Below are positions 1 to 9,295 of a stretch of 64,000 bases of DNA, in pieces. The stretch lies in NCBI GenBank assembly GCA_029339505.1, contig JAQISU010000171.1:2019501-2083500 (forward strand). The letters run 5' to 3'. How positions within the stretch are numbered: position 1 is the stretch's first letter; every line of letters begins with the position of its first letter. The translations under genes and the position numbers were made by a program. The stretch comes from Unio delphinus (taxonomy: Eukaryota > Mollusca > Bivalvia > Unionida > Unionidae). A model generated the notes under the pieces. The model worked only from the letters and a program-made list of their open reading frames with translations, had not been told where the DNA came from and made no database searches.

Positions 1-505
1 CCGGATAGGTATGTTGGATTGGAGTCCGTCAGTGAAACATAGCACAGAGAACAAATTTTGTGTTTGAATCTGTATTGAATTGATAGCCAGTGTACGATAC
101 AAAGCAGTGGTGAGGTGTGCTCTGACTCTAAAGATGATCTGAGCAGCTGTGTTTTGAACGTTTTGAAGTTTCTGGAGTAAATATTGTGACGAACCAGACA
201 GAACTGAGTTACAATAGTCCAGTCTTGAAAGTACTAATGAACACACAACTGCTTTGGTGGCATCAACTGAAAGATATTTACGAATGGAACTGATGTGTCT
301 CAGTTCAAGATATGCAGCCTTGCATATGTTCATGACATGTTGGTGCAATGTGAGAGTAATGTCTAGAGTAACACCTAGGTTTTGTACTGACAGTGAGAAT
401 TTAATGTTGGTGTTGCTGATATTTATTGTCTGAGGTAAAGGATGTGAATGAGAAAGTCTTTGTGTTGTGATCAAAATAGCCTCAGTTTTATCATCATTCA
501 TCTTA
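1..505 (-). pseudogene. LINE reverse-transcriptase C-terminal fragment (copy 1)
   Basis: Read on the minus strand, this stretch gives broken LINE ORF2 protein. It includes MNDDKTEAILIT, a run of LHQHVMNICKAAYLELRHIS and, after that, RLDYCNSVL. This is the thumb and connection region just after the catalytic YADD block of CR1/L2/Jockey-type reverse transcriptases. The same family recurs, better preserved, at 42,952-44,293 and as a 3' stub at 55,109-55,425. The copy runs off the left edge of the window, and its match to the 43-kb copy stops near 505. It lacks the YADD segment. It is a dead fragment, not a host gene. Confidence 0.8.
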
Positions 506-659
506 AACCAGGCATCCCAATATCGAGAACTGGACAACTGCTACAACTGATTTGATTAATTCAGCTGAAATTTACAAGTAGCAAATATTAATAACATAGG
601 TGAGTTAGTTCACAAGCAAACAAGTCAGTAAGGTTGTCTAGAGGTTAATAATTTGATAA

Positions 660-1276
660 CATAATGGGACCATATGACTGCATGACACTATGGAATGGGA
701 CCATACGGCTGCATGACACCATGGATTGGGACCATACGGCTGAATGACACAAGGAATGAGACCATATGTCTGCATGACATTATGGAATGGGACCATACGA
801 CTGCATGACACTATGGAATGGGACCATACGGCTGAATGACACAAGGAATGAGACCATATGTCTGCATGACATTATGGAATGGGACCATATGGCTGTATGA
901 CACTATGGAATGGGACCATACGGCTGAATGACACAAGGAATGAGACCATATGTCTGCATGACATTATGGAATGGGACCATACGGCTGCATGACACTATGG
1001 AATGGGACCATATGGCTGTATGACACTATGGAATGGGACCATACGACTGCATGACACTATGGAATGGGACCATACGGCTGAATGACACAAGGAATGAGAC
1101 CATATGTCTGCATGACATTATGGAATGGGACCATATGGCTGTATGACACTATGGAATGGGACCATACGGCTGAATAACACAAGGAATGAGACCATATGTC
1201 TGCATGACATTATGGAATGGGACCATACGGCTGCATGACACTATGGAATGGGACCATATGGCTGTATGACACTATG
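660..1276. repeat. 31-bp satellite array, left part
   Basis: About twenty tandem units of 30-31 bp carry the core GGAATGGGACCATACGGCTG and alternate between a TGACACTATGG and a TGACACAAGG linker. The array stops at the 5' LTR of the retrotransposon and resumes in phase at 9,296, so it is one array cut by an insertion. Short open frames in it (for example 638-844 minus) are by-products of the repeat. Confidence 0.97.
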
Positions 1277-1493
1277 TGTCACGAAATTGTATACGACTAT
1301 GTTCAATATGTATATGTGGTCAAAAATCTAGTCTCGATTTCGTTACTGCGTACAGCCTTACCGAGGGTAGTTTATTATTTTATGGGCTTTTTAGTTATTT
1401 CGGCATAATGAGTGAACGCTCAGCTCATGCTGCATGTGCGAAATTGCCTGCAGTTTAAAGTACCTAGCTGCGCATATCTGTCACAGCTAGGGG

Positions 1494-1502
1494 TATATAA
1501 GG
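1494..1502 (+). promoter_or_regulatory. Probable LTR TATA box
   Basis: TATATAAGG sits after a GC-richer segment and upstream of the likely start of R. It is duplicated at 7,970-7,978 in the 3' LTR. The assignment rests on motif and position only. Confidence 0.6.
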
Positions 1503-2189
1503 ACGAAATTATAAGACAGAAATCACATAACGATCCAGTCTTGTCGGAAAAGCTTCCATCCTAAACGGAGCAATCTATCAGCTAAAAGAGGTAACAATAT
1601 ATTTAACTTTGTTCTCATTGCTATTTGTATTATGATATAATTCATTGTTTTACATATTAGATGTTTAGTATTTATTATAAAATCTATAGAATAAATACGT
1701 AGGTTAGGCAGCGCCATTTTATCAGAAGTACTATATTTTGTTTCATTAGTTCTTTTGTATCTGAACATAATTGAGTTCAATTATACGCTGCATGCTTAAC
1801 GTTAAATGTACATGGATAATTATTTCATGTGCGTGCATGCGCTACATATGTGAGAATACTTGACCGTGTCATATGTATTACACGGTTCGGTTGTTTTAAT
1901 TTTAGCTGACGTGGTGTGGTAACTGAAGTGGTGTGGTGCTGAAGAAGTATGATGAAGTGGTGTGGTGCCGTTTTGTGCTGAAGTGGTGTGGTGCCGTATT
2001 GTGCTGAAGTGTTGTGACTTAGTGTGGTGACGTGTTGCGCTGAAGTGGTGCAGTGTTGTGGTAACTGCGTGTGTGGTGACGTGTTGTGCTGAAGTGGTGC
2101 CATGTTGTGGTGACTACGTGTGTGGGCTTGTCTATGCTGACCGTGTAATGCCCGTGTGTGGTGCCTGTGTATGGTGCTTACGTATGCTG

Positions 2190-2585
2190 CATATATCTCG
2201 TCATATGGACGACGTAATATTTATTTAAATATCTTCTTTGCAGTCTCGTTATATGAACGACACCTGCATAATTCCATTCTACTCAAATCTCGTCCCATGA
2301 ACGAGAACTTCAGAATTTAGGGTTCACGATTGCATATATCTCGTCATATGGACGACGTATTATTTATTTAATATCTTCTTTGCAGTCTCGTTATATGAAC
2401 GACACCTGCATAATTCCATTCTACTCAAATCTCGTCCCATGAACGAGAACTTCAGAATTTAGGGTTCACGATTGCATATATCTCGTCATATGGACGACGT
2501 ATTAATTATTTAATATCTTCATTCTAGTCTCGTCATATTGACGACGCATTCTTTGCATATTTGCATCTATCTCGTTATACGAGCC
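2190..2585 (+). repeat. LTR block of nine palindromic TCGT...ACGA motifs
   Basis: About nine short imperfect palindromes occur here, such as TCGTCATATGGACGA, TCGTTATATGAACGA and TCGTCCCATGAACGA. They are spaced roughly 40-50 bp apart. Part of the block is a 143-bp segment repeated in tandem. The same block recurs in the 3' LTR at about 8,666-9,061. Possible roles are protein-binding sites in the U3 enhancer or RNA hairpins in R/U5. Confidence 0.8.
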
Positions 2586-2745
2586 TTTTATATATATTCA
2601 TATTTGTAAATTCATTCATATACTTTTTTGTCATTACGTTACTAAAATTCATAGTTCCATGTTAGGAACATTTATTTAAAAAGATTTTTTCTTATATTTT
2701 GTAAAATATTGGTGTCAGAGTTGATTTTTTAAATTGCGTTTATAA

Positions 2746-2751
2746 AATAAA
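2746..2751 (+). terminator. Probable LTR polyadenylation signal
   Basis: AATAAA lies about 70 bp before the LTR end and is followed by a T-rich stretch. It fits the end of R. The copy in the 3' LTR would end the element's transcript. Confidence 0.5.
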
Positions 2752-2821
2752 CATCTTATTAACGCAGTTGCTTTCCGTGTCTTCACTAATCCAGTCCCGA
2801 CTCGGTCTATCTTGTGACAAA

Positions 2822-2839
2822 TGGTGTCAGAAGTGGGAT
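2822..2839 (+). promoter_or_regulatory. Primer binding site, tRNA-Leu type
   Basis: TGGTGTCAGAAGTGGGAT begins two bases after the 5' LTR. It starts with TGG, complementary to the CCA end of a tRNA, and continues as the complement of a tRNA-Leu acceptor and T arm. Minus-strand DNA synthesis would be primed here. Confidence 0.85.
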
Positions 2840-3115
2840 CATAATTGGATTAGGCGAAGCACGGATTTTAAATTGCATAGGTCCTGATTGTGGTAAGTTT
2901 TGTTTTAAAGATATGTTTCAGATCAGAAGCTTCCTGACAAGACAAATCAGGCTGGTGAGTTAATACCTCACTCATATTCTGTTTTATATATATACATATA
3001 TACATATTGAATACATTGGGAGGAGTAATATACGGTTCGTTCACGTAATCCCAAGAATTGTATGTGTTATATGATAGTGCATTTAGGATTGGTTATCTTA
3101 TCAATAGCATTCACC

Positions 3116-6100
3116 ATGTCGTCACTCAAAGATCTAGTTGAGTTGGGCAAACAGTTTGGGTATGGGGGGGAGACCCTTAGAAATTTTGTTCAGGAGGAGC
3201 AGGCCCGGGAAAGGGATCAAAGGGTAAAGGAAAGGGATATGGAGAGGGAAAAGGCCGAAATACAAATTTCCTTTGAAAGGGAAAAGCTAGTATTAGAAAG
3301 AGAGAAGATGGTATTTAAGGAAAAAAAGATAGAGTTAGAAAAACAGGCAGAGAAGGAAAGGATAGGATGGGAAAGGGATGCAGAAAGGGAAAGAATAGAA
3401 CAAGTACGAGAACTTGAGGAAAGAAAGTCAGAGGGGGAGAAACGAGCAAGGTTAGAAGCTATTGAGTTAGAAGACAGGAATATGGAAAAGGAACACAAAA
3501 GGAAATTTGAATTATTAGAGGCTAAGAAGGATGGGCAACACGATTCTAAGTTAAAAGGCCCTAAATTACCCCCTTTTGATGATGACAAGGACAATTTAGA
3601 TAGTTATCTGCATAGGTTCGAGCGATATGCCACCATCCAGAAATGGCAAAGGGAAAATTGGGCGCTCCATCTCAGCGCATTGCTTAAAGGTAAAGCGCTA
3701 GATGTGTATTCGCGTCTACCCGTAAATGACGCACTGAACTACGACACATTAAAAGAGGCACTCCTTAAAAGATATGAGCTGACGGAACAAGGGTTCCGTA
3801 AAAAGTTTAAATCAAGTAAGCCCGAAAAAGGTGAGACATTCGCCCAGTTTATATGTAGGACCGGAAATTATTTCCAACGGTGGATTGAATGTGGCAAGGT
3901 ACAAAAAACATTCGAGGGTCTTACCGATTTTTTACTTAGGGACCAGTTGTTAGACATTTGTGGTAGGGAATTGTATTTATTCCTGAGGGAAAAGTCTTTA
4001 AGTAATGTATCCGATATGGCTACCCAAGCAGACTATTTTGCCGAAGCCCGAGGAGGAACCCAGAGTGTAATTTTAAGGGATAACAAGGGAGGTTATCAAG
4101 ATCAGAGACTCAGAGAACCCGAGAAACTTGGAATCTATAAAGGTGGAAATTTTCAATCTGGGAAGGGTTCCTATCGTAGTGATAAACAATGTTTCACTTG
4201 TAAGGAATTCGGCCACATCACCCCCGATTGTCCGAAGAGGAAGAGTTTCGTCCCGAAAGTTGCGGTTGCTATTGAAAGCAGAGCGTGGTCAGGAGGCGGC
4301 AAGCGCGATGGTCATTCTCGCGAAAGGTCTGAATCTAATAACGCGAGTAAGGTCTACAATTCCAGATCGCGTGTGCAGGTCGGTCATGACGTTATCCAGT
4401 CCATCGGCACGTGCTTTTTCCCAGAGGCGAGGGTGCCGACTGCTACAGGTACCGCTAACGGACAAACAGTCACTGTCTTACGCGACACCGGGTGCACGGG
4501 TGTTGTGGTAAAGCGAAGTCTCGTTAGGGAAGACCAAATGCTTGGTTGGAAATCCCATTGTATGTTGTTAAATAGAACAATCGATCACGTCCCCGTTGCC
4601 AGAATAGAAATAGAGACGCCCTTTCTGAATGGGACTGTGGAAGCACTGTGCATGGAAAACCCTATATATGATTTAACCATAGGAAATGTCGAGGGATCCA
4701 GACTCCCAACCCTCTCTGATTTCCGGTTTCCCATCGTGCAAGCCGTCGAAACTAGAGCGCAGGCGGATAAAAAGCCGCTACTTAAATTGAAAGTTCCGGA
4801 AGCCGTAACCGATATCTCACGTGATGAGTTTACACGTGAGCAAAGTCAGGACGAGTCTTTATGCGCACTCGCAGAGAGAATCTTGTCGGGTACCGCGAAA
4901 TGTTGTAAGGGCGGTGGGAGCTCTAAATTCGTACGTACCAAGGGTTTAATGTACAGAGAATTTAGCACGCGAGAGGGGGGAAAGTATCTTCAATTAGTTG
5001 TCCCTCAGAAATTCAGGTCACATGTATTGAGAGTAGCGCATGAGTCTAGTATGGCAGGTCATTTAGGCATGAGAAAAACAACAGACAGAGTTTTAAGAGA
5101 GTTTTATTGGCCTGGAGTAAACGGTGACGTAGCACGATTTTGTCGGTCGTGCGACGTTTGCCAAAAGACTGTGTCAAAGGGAAGAAATACCAGAGTACCT
5201 TTAGGTAAAATGCCTCTTATAGATACCCCATTTAAAAGGGTAGCCGTTGATATTGTGGGACCCATATTTCCTATTACAGATAGGAAAAACCGATATATCC
5301 TCACTCTAGTGGATTATGCTACTAGATACCCAGAAGCGATAGCATTACCATCAATTGAAACTGAACGCGTGGCTGAGGCACTTGTCGACATGTTCAGTAG
5401 GGTAGGGGTACCTGAGGAAATCCTAACAGATTGCGGAGCCCAGTTTACCTCCGAACTAATGTCAGAAATTAGTAGGTTGTTGTCAATTAAACAGTTGCGC
5501 ACTACACCGTACCACCCCATGTGTAATGGATTGGTAGAGAGATTTAACGGCACATTAAAACAAATGCTCCGTCGAATGTGCGCGGAGAAACCGCGAGATT
5601 GGGACAGATATTTAAACGCGATTTTGTTCGCGTATCGCGAGGTACCGCACGAGAGTTTGGGATTCTCGCCGTTTGAATTGCTATACGGTAGGGCAATTCG
5701 GGGTCCTATGCGGATTCTGCGCGAACTATGGTCAGGTGATGTCGCAGACGGAGAGGTTAAAACCACCTACCAGTACGTCGTAGACTTGCGCGAGAGATTG
5801 GAAAGCACGTGTCGAATGGCACATGACGAGCTTGTGAAATCTGGTCGCAAGTACGTGAAATATTACAACCGGGGAACGCGAAGTAGGAAATTCGACGTGG
5901 GTGATCGTGTGTTGGTGCTACTCCCTACTAGTAGAAACAAATTATTGGTCCAATGGAAAGGGCCGTATGAGGTTAAACAGGTCATGGGTGAAATGGATTA
6001 CCGAATTGACATTGGAGGTAGGATGAGAATATTTCATGCCAATATGTTAAAGAGTTATGTGGAGAGACCTAGTCAAATTACTGAAAAGGGTGTTTTGAAC

Positions 6101-7606
6101 GTTGTGTGCATTGCGGTCGTTGAAGACGAATCAAGCGACGAACCGCAATTGGATTTTAACACAGACATTCCTCTTGAGTACCCTATGGTTGTAGGGAAAG
6201 AGGGAATAGATATGGTCACCGTATGTCCGGATTTACCTAACTGTAAGCGTCGCCAGATAGTAGAAATTTTGAATAAATACCCCGACGTATTTACAGATAG
6301 ACCAGGAAATACTGGATTAATAACTCACGAGATAAGTTTGAACACCAGGGAGCCGATAAGAATTAAGGGATATCCGATACCCTTTAATACACGGGATAAA
6401 ATCGATGAGGAAGTGGGTAAAATGTTAGACCTGGGAGTAATTGAACCCTCAAACTCCCCTTATTCTTCCCCCGTGGTATTGGTTAGTAAAAAAGATGGAA
6501 CAACTAGATTCTGTATAGATTTTCGACAACTAAATAAAGTCACTGTGTTTGATGCTGAACCGATGCCAGACATGGAGGGCTTGTTTTCGAAATTAGCAGG
6601 GCACCAGTACATTTCTAAAATAGATTTAACAAAAGGATATTGGCAGGTGCCCATCGCTGAAAAATCCCGTGTATTAACTGCATTCGCGACCCCTAAAGGT
6701 CTTTACCAGTTTAAGGTGATGCCTTTTGGTCTAGTAAATGCTGGTGCGTCGTGCGTGCGTCTTATGCGGAAATTGTTGAAAGGCATGAATAACGTAGATA
6801 GTTTTGTCGATGATATTCTTGTGTATACACATACCTGGGAAGAACATGTTAGGATATTAGTTGTTCTGTTCGAAAGGCTCCGTAAGGCAAATCTCACCGC
6901 GAGACCCTCCAAGTGTAGTATAGCGTATTCTAACTTGGAATGCTTGGGACATTTAGTAAGTGGGTCAGGGCAGTTAAAACCTCACCCCGACAAAGTTGGG
7001 GCTATCAAAGATGCTCCTAGACCCGAAACCAAGAAACAAATACGATCGTTTCTTGGGTTGATAGGTTTTTATAGGAAATTTGTTCCGAATTTCGCCGCCA
7101 TAGCTAGTCCATTGACGGATTTAACTAGGAAGGGGCAGCCAAATAAGATTTCTTGGGGTCCTTGCCAAGAAAGAGCTTTTAACGCTCTTAAGGAAAATTT
7201 GATCAGTGCACCAATCTTAAAGTTGCCGGAATTAAATAAGTCGTTCATTTTGAGGTCTGATGCGTCAGAGACCGGGTTAGGTGCAGTTTTGCTACAAGAG
7301 CAAGAGGGGGTAAAATTACCCATAGCCTATGCTAGTAGAAAATTGCTGCCTAGGGAGCAAAATTACTCTGTGATCGAAAAGGAGTGCTTGGCACTGGTGT
7401 GGGGTATAGTTAAATTCCACACGTACCTTTTCGGAAGGGAATTCGTCCTTGAAACGGACCATCAGCCTCTCATATATTTGAACAAGGCAAAAGTTGCCAA
7501 CGCAAGATTGATGCGTTGGGCACTGACTCTACAGCCATATCATTTTCGGATTGAAGCAATCAGAGGGTCGGAAAATGTAGGGGCTGATTACTTAAGCAGA
7601 CTGTGA
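3116..7606 (+). CDS. gag-pol: Gag-Pro-Int-RT-RNaseH polyprotein of the LTR retrotransposon
   Basis: This is one open frame with no stop. I start it at ATG 3,116 (CACCATGT context, protein begins MSSLKDLVEL, 1,496 aa). An in-frame ATG at 3,062 would add 18 hydrophobic residues. Domains in order, numbered from 3,116: a charged Glu/Arg/Lys coiled coil (about 25-145); a SCAN/Gag-like capsid region (about 150-330); a CCHC zinc knuckle CFTCKEFGHITPDCP (359-373); an aspartic protease with DTG at 457; an integrase with H642/H649/C676/C679 zinc site and catalytic D712, D772, E808 (DD35E spacing); and a GPY/F-type module (KGPYEV, about 948). Reverse transcriptase follows, with FVDDILVY (aspartates 1,232-1,233), then RNase H with D1,382 and ETDHQPL near 1,447. 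All catalytic residues are present, so it looks functional. Integrase upstream of RT is unusual for Ty3/gypsy elements. No env-like ORF follows. Confidence 0.97.
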   Translation: MSSLKDLVELGKQFGYGGETLRNFVQEEQARERDQRVKERDMEREKAEIQISFEREKLVLEREKMVFKEKKIELEKQAEKERIGWERDAERERIEQVRELEERKSEGEKRARLEAIELEDRNMEKEHKRKFELLEAKKDGQHDSKLKGPKLPPFDDDKDNLDSYLHRFERYATIQKWQRENWALHLSALLKGKALDVYSRLPVNDALNYDTLKEALLKRYELTEQGFRKKFKSSKPEKGETFAQFICRTGNYFQRWIECGKVQKTFEGLTDFLLRDQLLDICGRELYLFLREKSLSNVSDMATQADYFAEARGGTQSVILRDNKGGYQDQRLREPEKLGIYKGGNFQSGKGSYRSDKQCFTCKEFGHITPDCPKRKSFVPKVAVAIESRAWSGGGKRDGHSRERSESNNASKVYNSRSRVQVGHDVIQSIGTCFFPEARVPTATGTANGQTVTVLRDTGCTGVVVKRSLVREDQMLGWKSHCMLLNRTIDHVPVARIEIETPFLNGTVEALCMENPIYDLTIGNVEGSRLPTLSDFRFPIVQAVETRAQADKKPLLKLKVPEAVTDISRDEFTREQSQDESLCALAERILSGTAKCCKGGGSSKFVRTKGLMYREFSTREGGKYLQLVVPQKFRSHVLRVAHESSMAGHLGMRKTTDRVLREFYWPGVNGDVARFCRSCDVCQKTVSKGRNTRVPLGKMPLIDTPFKRVAVDIVGPIFPITDRKNRYILTLVDYATRYPEAIALPSIETERVAEALVDMFSRVGVPEEILTDCGAQFTSELMSEISRLLSIKQLRTTPYHPMCNGLVERFNGTLKQMLRRMCAEKPRDWDRYLNAILFAYREVPHESLGFSPFELLYGRAIRGPMRILRELWSGDVADGEVKTTYQYVVDLRERLESTCRMAHDELVKSGRKYVKYYNRGTRSRKFDVGDRVLVLLPTSRNKLLVQWKGPYEVKQVMGEMDYRIDIGGRMRIFHANMLKSYVERPSQITEKGVLNVVCIAVVEDESSDEPQLDFNTDIPLEYPMVVGKEGIDMVTVCPDLPNCKRRQIVEILNKYPDVFTDRPGNTGLITHEISLNTREPIRIKGYPIPFNTRDKIDEEVGKMLDLGVIEPSNSPYSSPVVLVSKKDGTTRFCIDFRQLNKVTVFDAEPMPDMEGLFSKLAGHQYISKIDLTKGYWQVPIAEKSRVLTAFATPKGLYQFKVMPFGLVNAGASCVRLMRKLLKGMNNVDSFVDDILVYTHTWEEHVRILVVLFERLRKANLTARPSKCSIAYSNLECLGHLVSGSGQLKPHPDKVGAIKDAPRPETKKQIRSFLGLIGFYRKFVPNFAAIASPLTDLTRKGQPNKISWGPCQERAFNALKENLISAPILKLPELNKSFILRSDASETGLGAVLLQEQEGVKLPIAYASRKLLPREQNYSVIEKECLALVWGIVKFHTYLFGREFVLETDHQPLIYLNKAKVANARLMRWALTLQPYHFRIEAIRGSENVGADYLSRL

Positions 7607-7737
7607 TTTGCAGTTTTTTTTTTAAATTTTATTCCTTCATAATATCACGTTATTACTGTAATGCAAATAACGTCTCATATCGCATTTTTGTTTCTGCCAA
7701 TTTCGTGGGTTTTTCTAAAAGTGTTAACACTTTTTTT

Positions 7738-7752
7738 GGAAGGGGGGAGGTA
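7738..7752 (+). promoter_or_regulatory. Polypurine tract
   Basis: GGAAGGGGGGAGG plus TA lies directly before the TGTCAC start of the 3' LTR. This is the expected plus-strand primer position. Confidence 0.9.
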
Positions 7753-9295
7753 TGTCACGAAATTGTATACGACTATGTTCAATATGTATATGTGGTCAAA
7801 AATCTAGTCTCGATTTCGTTACTGCGTACAGCCTTACCGAGGGTAGTTTATTATTTTATGGGCTTTTTAGTTATTTCGGCATAATGAGTGAACGCTCAGC
7901 TCATGCTGCATGTGCGAAATTGCCTGCAGTTTAAAGTACCTAGCTGCGCATATCTGTCACAGCTAGGGGTATATAAGGACGAAATTATAAGACAGAAATC
8001 ACATAACGATCCAGTCTTGTCGGAAAAGCTTCCATCCTAAACGGAGCAATCTATCAGCTAAAAGAGGTAACAATATATTTAACTTTGTTCTCATTGCTAT
8101 TTGTATTATGATATAATTCATTGTTTTACATATTAGATGTTTAGTATTTATTATAAAATCTATAGAATAAATACGTAGGTTAGGCAGCGCCATTTTATCA
8201 GAAGTACTATATTTTGTTTCATTAGTTCTTTTGTATCTGAACATAATTGAGTTCAATTATACGCTGCATGCTTAACGTTAAATGTACATGGATAATTATT
8301 TCATGTGCATGCATGCGCTACATATGTGAGAATACTTGACCGTGTCATATGTATTACACGGTTCGGTTGTTTTAATTTTAGCTGACGTGGTGTGGTAACT
8401 GAAGTGGTGTGGTGCTGAAGAAGTATGATGAAGTGGTGTGGTGCCGTTTTGTGCTGAAGTGGTGTGGTGCCGTATTGTGCTGAAGTGTTGTGACTTAGTG
8501 TGGTGACGTGTTGCGCTGAAGTGGTGCAGTGTTGTGGTAACTGCGTGTGTGGTGACGTGTTGTGCTGAAGTGGTGCCATGTTGTGGTGACTACGTGTGTG
8601 GGCTTGTCTATGCTGACCGTGTAATGCCCGTGTGTGGTGCCTGTGTATGGTGCTTACGTATGCTGCATATATCTCGTCATATGGACGACGTAATATTTAT
8701 TTAAATATCTTCTTTGCAGTCTCGTTATATGAACGACACCTGCATAATTCCATTCTACTCAAATCTCGTCCCATGAACGAGAACTTCAGAATTTAGGGTT
8801 CACGATTGCATATATCTCGTCATATGGACGACGTATTATTTATTTAATATCTTCTTTGCAGTCTCGTTATATGAACGACACCTGCATAATTCCATTCTAC
8901 TCAAATCTCGTCCCATGAACGAGAACTTCAGAATTTAGGGTTCACGATTGCATATATCTCGTCATATGGACGACGTATTAATTATTTAATATCTTCATTC
9001 TAGTCTCGTCATATTGACGACGCATTCTTTGCATATTTGCATCTATCTCGTTATACGAGCCTTTTATATATATTCATATTTGTAAATTCATTCATATACT
9101 TTTTTGTCATTACGTTACTAAAATTCATAGTTCCATGTTAGGAACATTTATTTAAATAGATTTTTTCTTATATTTTGTAAAATATTGGTGTCAGAGTTGA
9201 TTTTTTAAATTGCGTTTATAAAATAAACATCTTATTAACGCAGTTGCTTTCCGTGTCTTCACTAATCCAGTCCCGACTCGGTCTATCTTGTGACA
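7753..9295 (+). repeat. 3' LTR
   Basis: This is a 1,543-bp copy of the 5' LTR with two base differences seen by eye. It is followed at once by CTATG, the second copy of the target-site duplication, and then by the resumed satellite. Confidence 0.97.

Larger units (their letters stand above)
1277..2819 (+). repeat. 5' LTR
   Basis: The LTR is 1,543 bp, bounded by TGTCACG and TTGTGACA. From 5' to 3' it holds a TATA box (1,494-1,502), a GTGGTG-rich tract (about 1,908-2,175), a block of palindromic motifs made partly of a 143-bp internal tandem duplication (about 2,190-2,585), and an AATAAA signal (2,746-2,751). It has the same length as the 3' LTR. Confidence 0.97.
1277..9295 (+). mobile_element. 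Complete Ty3/gypsy-type LTR retrotransposon, Gmr1-like gene order
   Basis: This full-length element of about 8.0 kb has two 1,543-bp LTRs (1,277-2,819 and 7,753-9,295) that begin TGT and end ACA. It also has a tRNA-Leu-type primer binding site, a single uninterrupted polyprotein ORF and a polypurine tract next to the 3' LTR. The 5-bp sequence CTATG flanks it on both sides (1,272-1,276 and 9,296-9,300) and is the target-site duplication within the 31-bp satellite. By eye I found only two differences between the LTRs: G/A near position 1,829, and A/T in the TTTAAA(A/T)AG tract near 2,680. That implies a very recent insertion. In pol, integrase comes before reverse transcriptase, as in the Gmr1 group of Ty3/gypsy elements. 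The element lies antisense to the YME1L-like gene. Confidence 0.97.

Noticed and set aside
660..1276. CRISPR-like look of the 31-bp satellite
   Set aside because: Head-to-tail units without spacers. It is an ordinary satellite split by a retrotransposon.
1523..1780. Short open frames within the LTRs (also 1,825-2,103 and the 3' LTR copies)
   Set aside because: They lie in non-coding LTR sequence, have no domain, and their identical duplicates only reflect the two LTRs.
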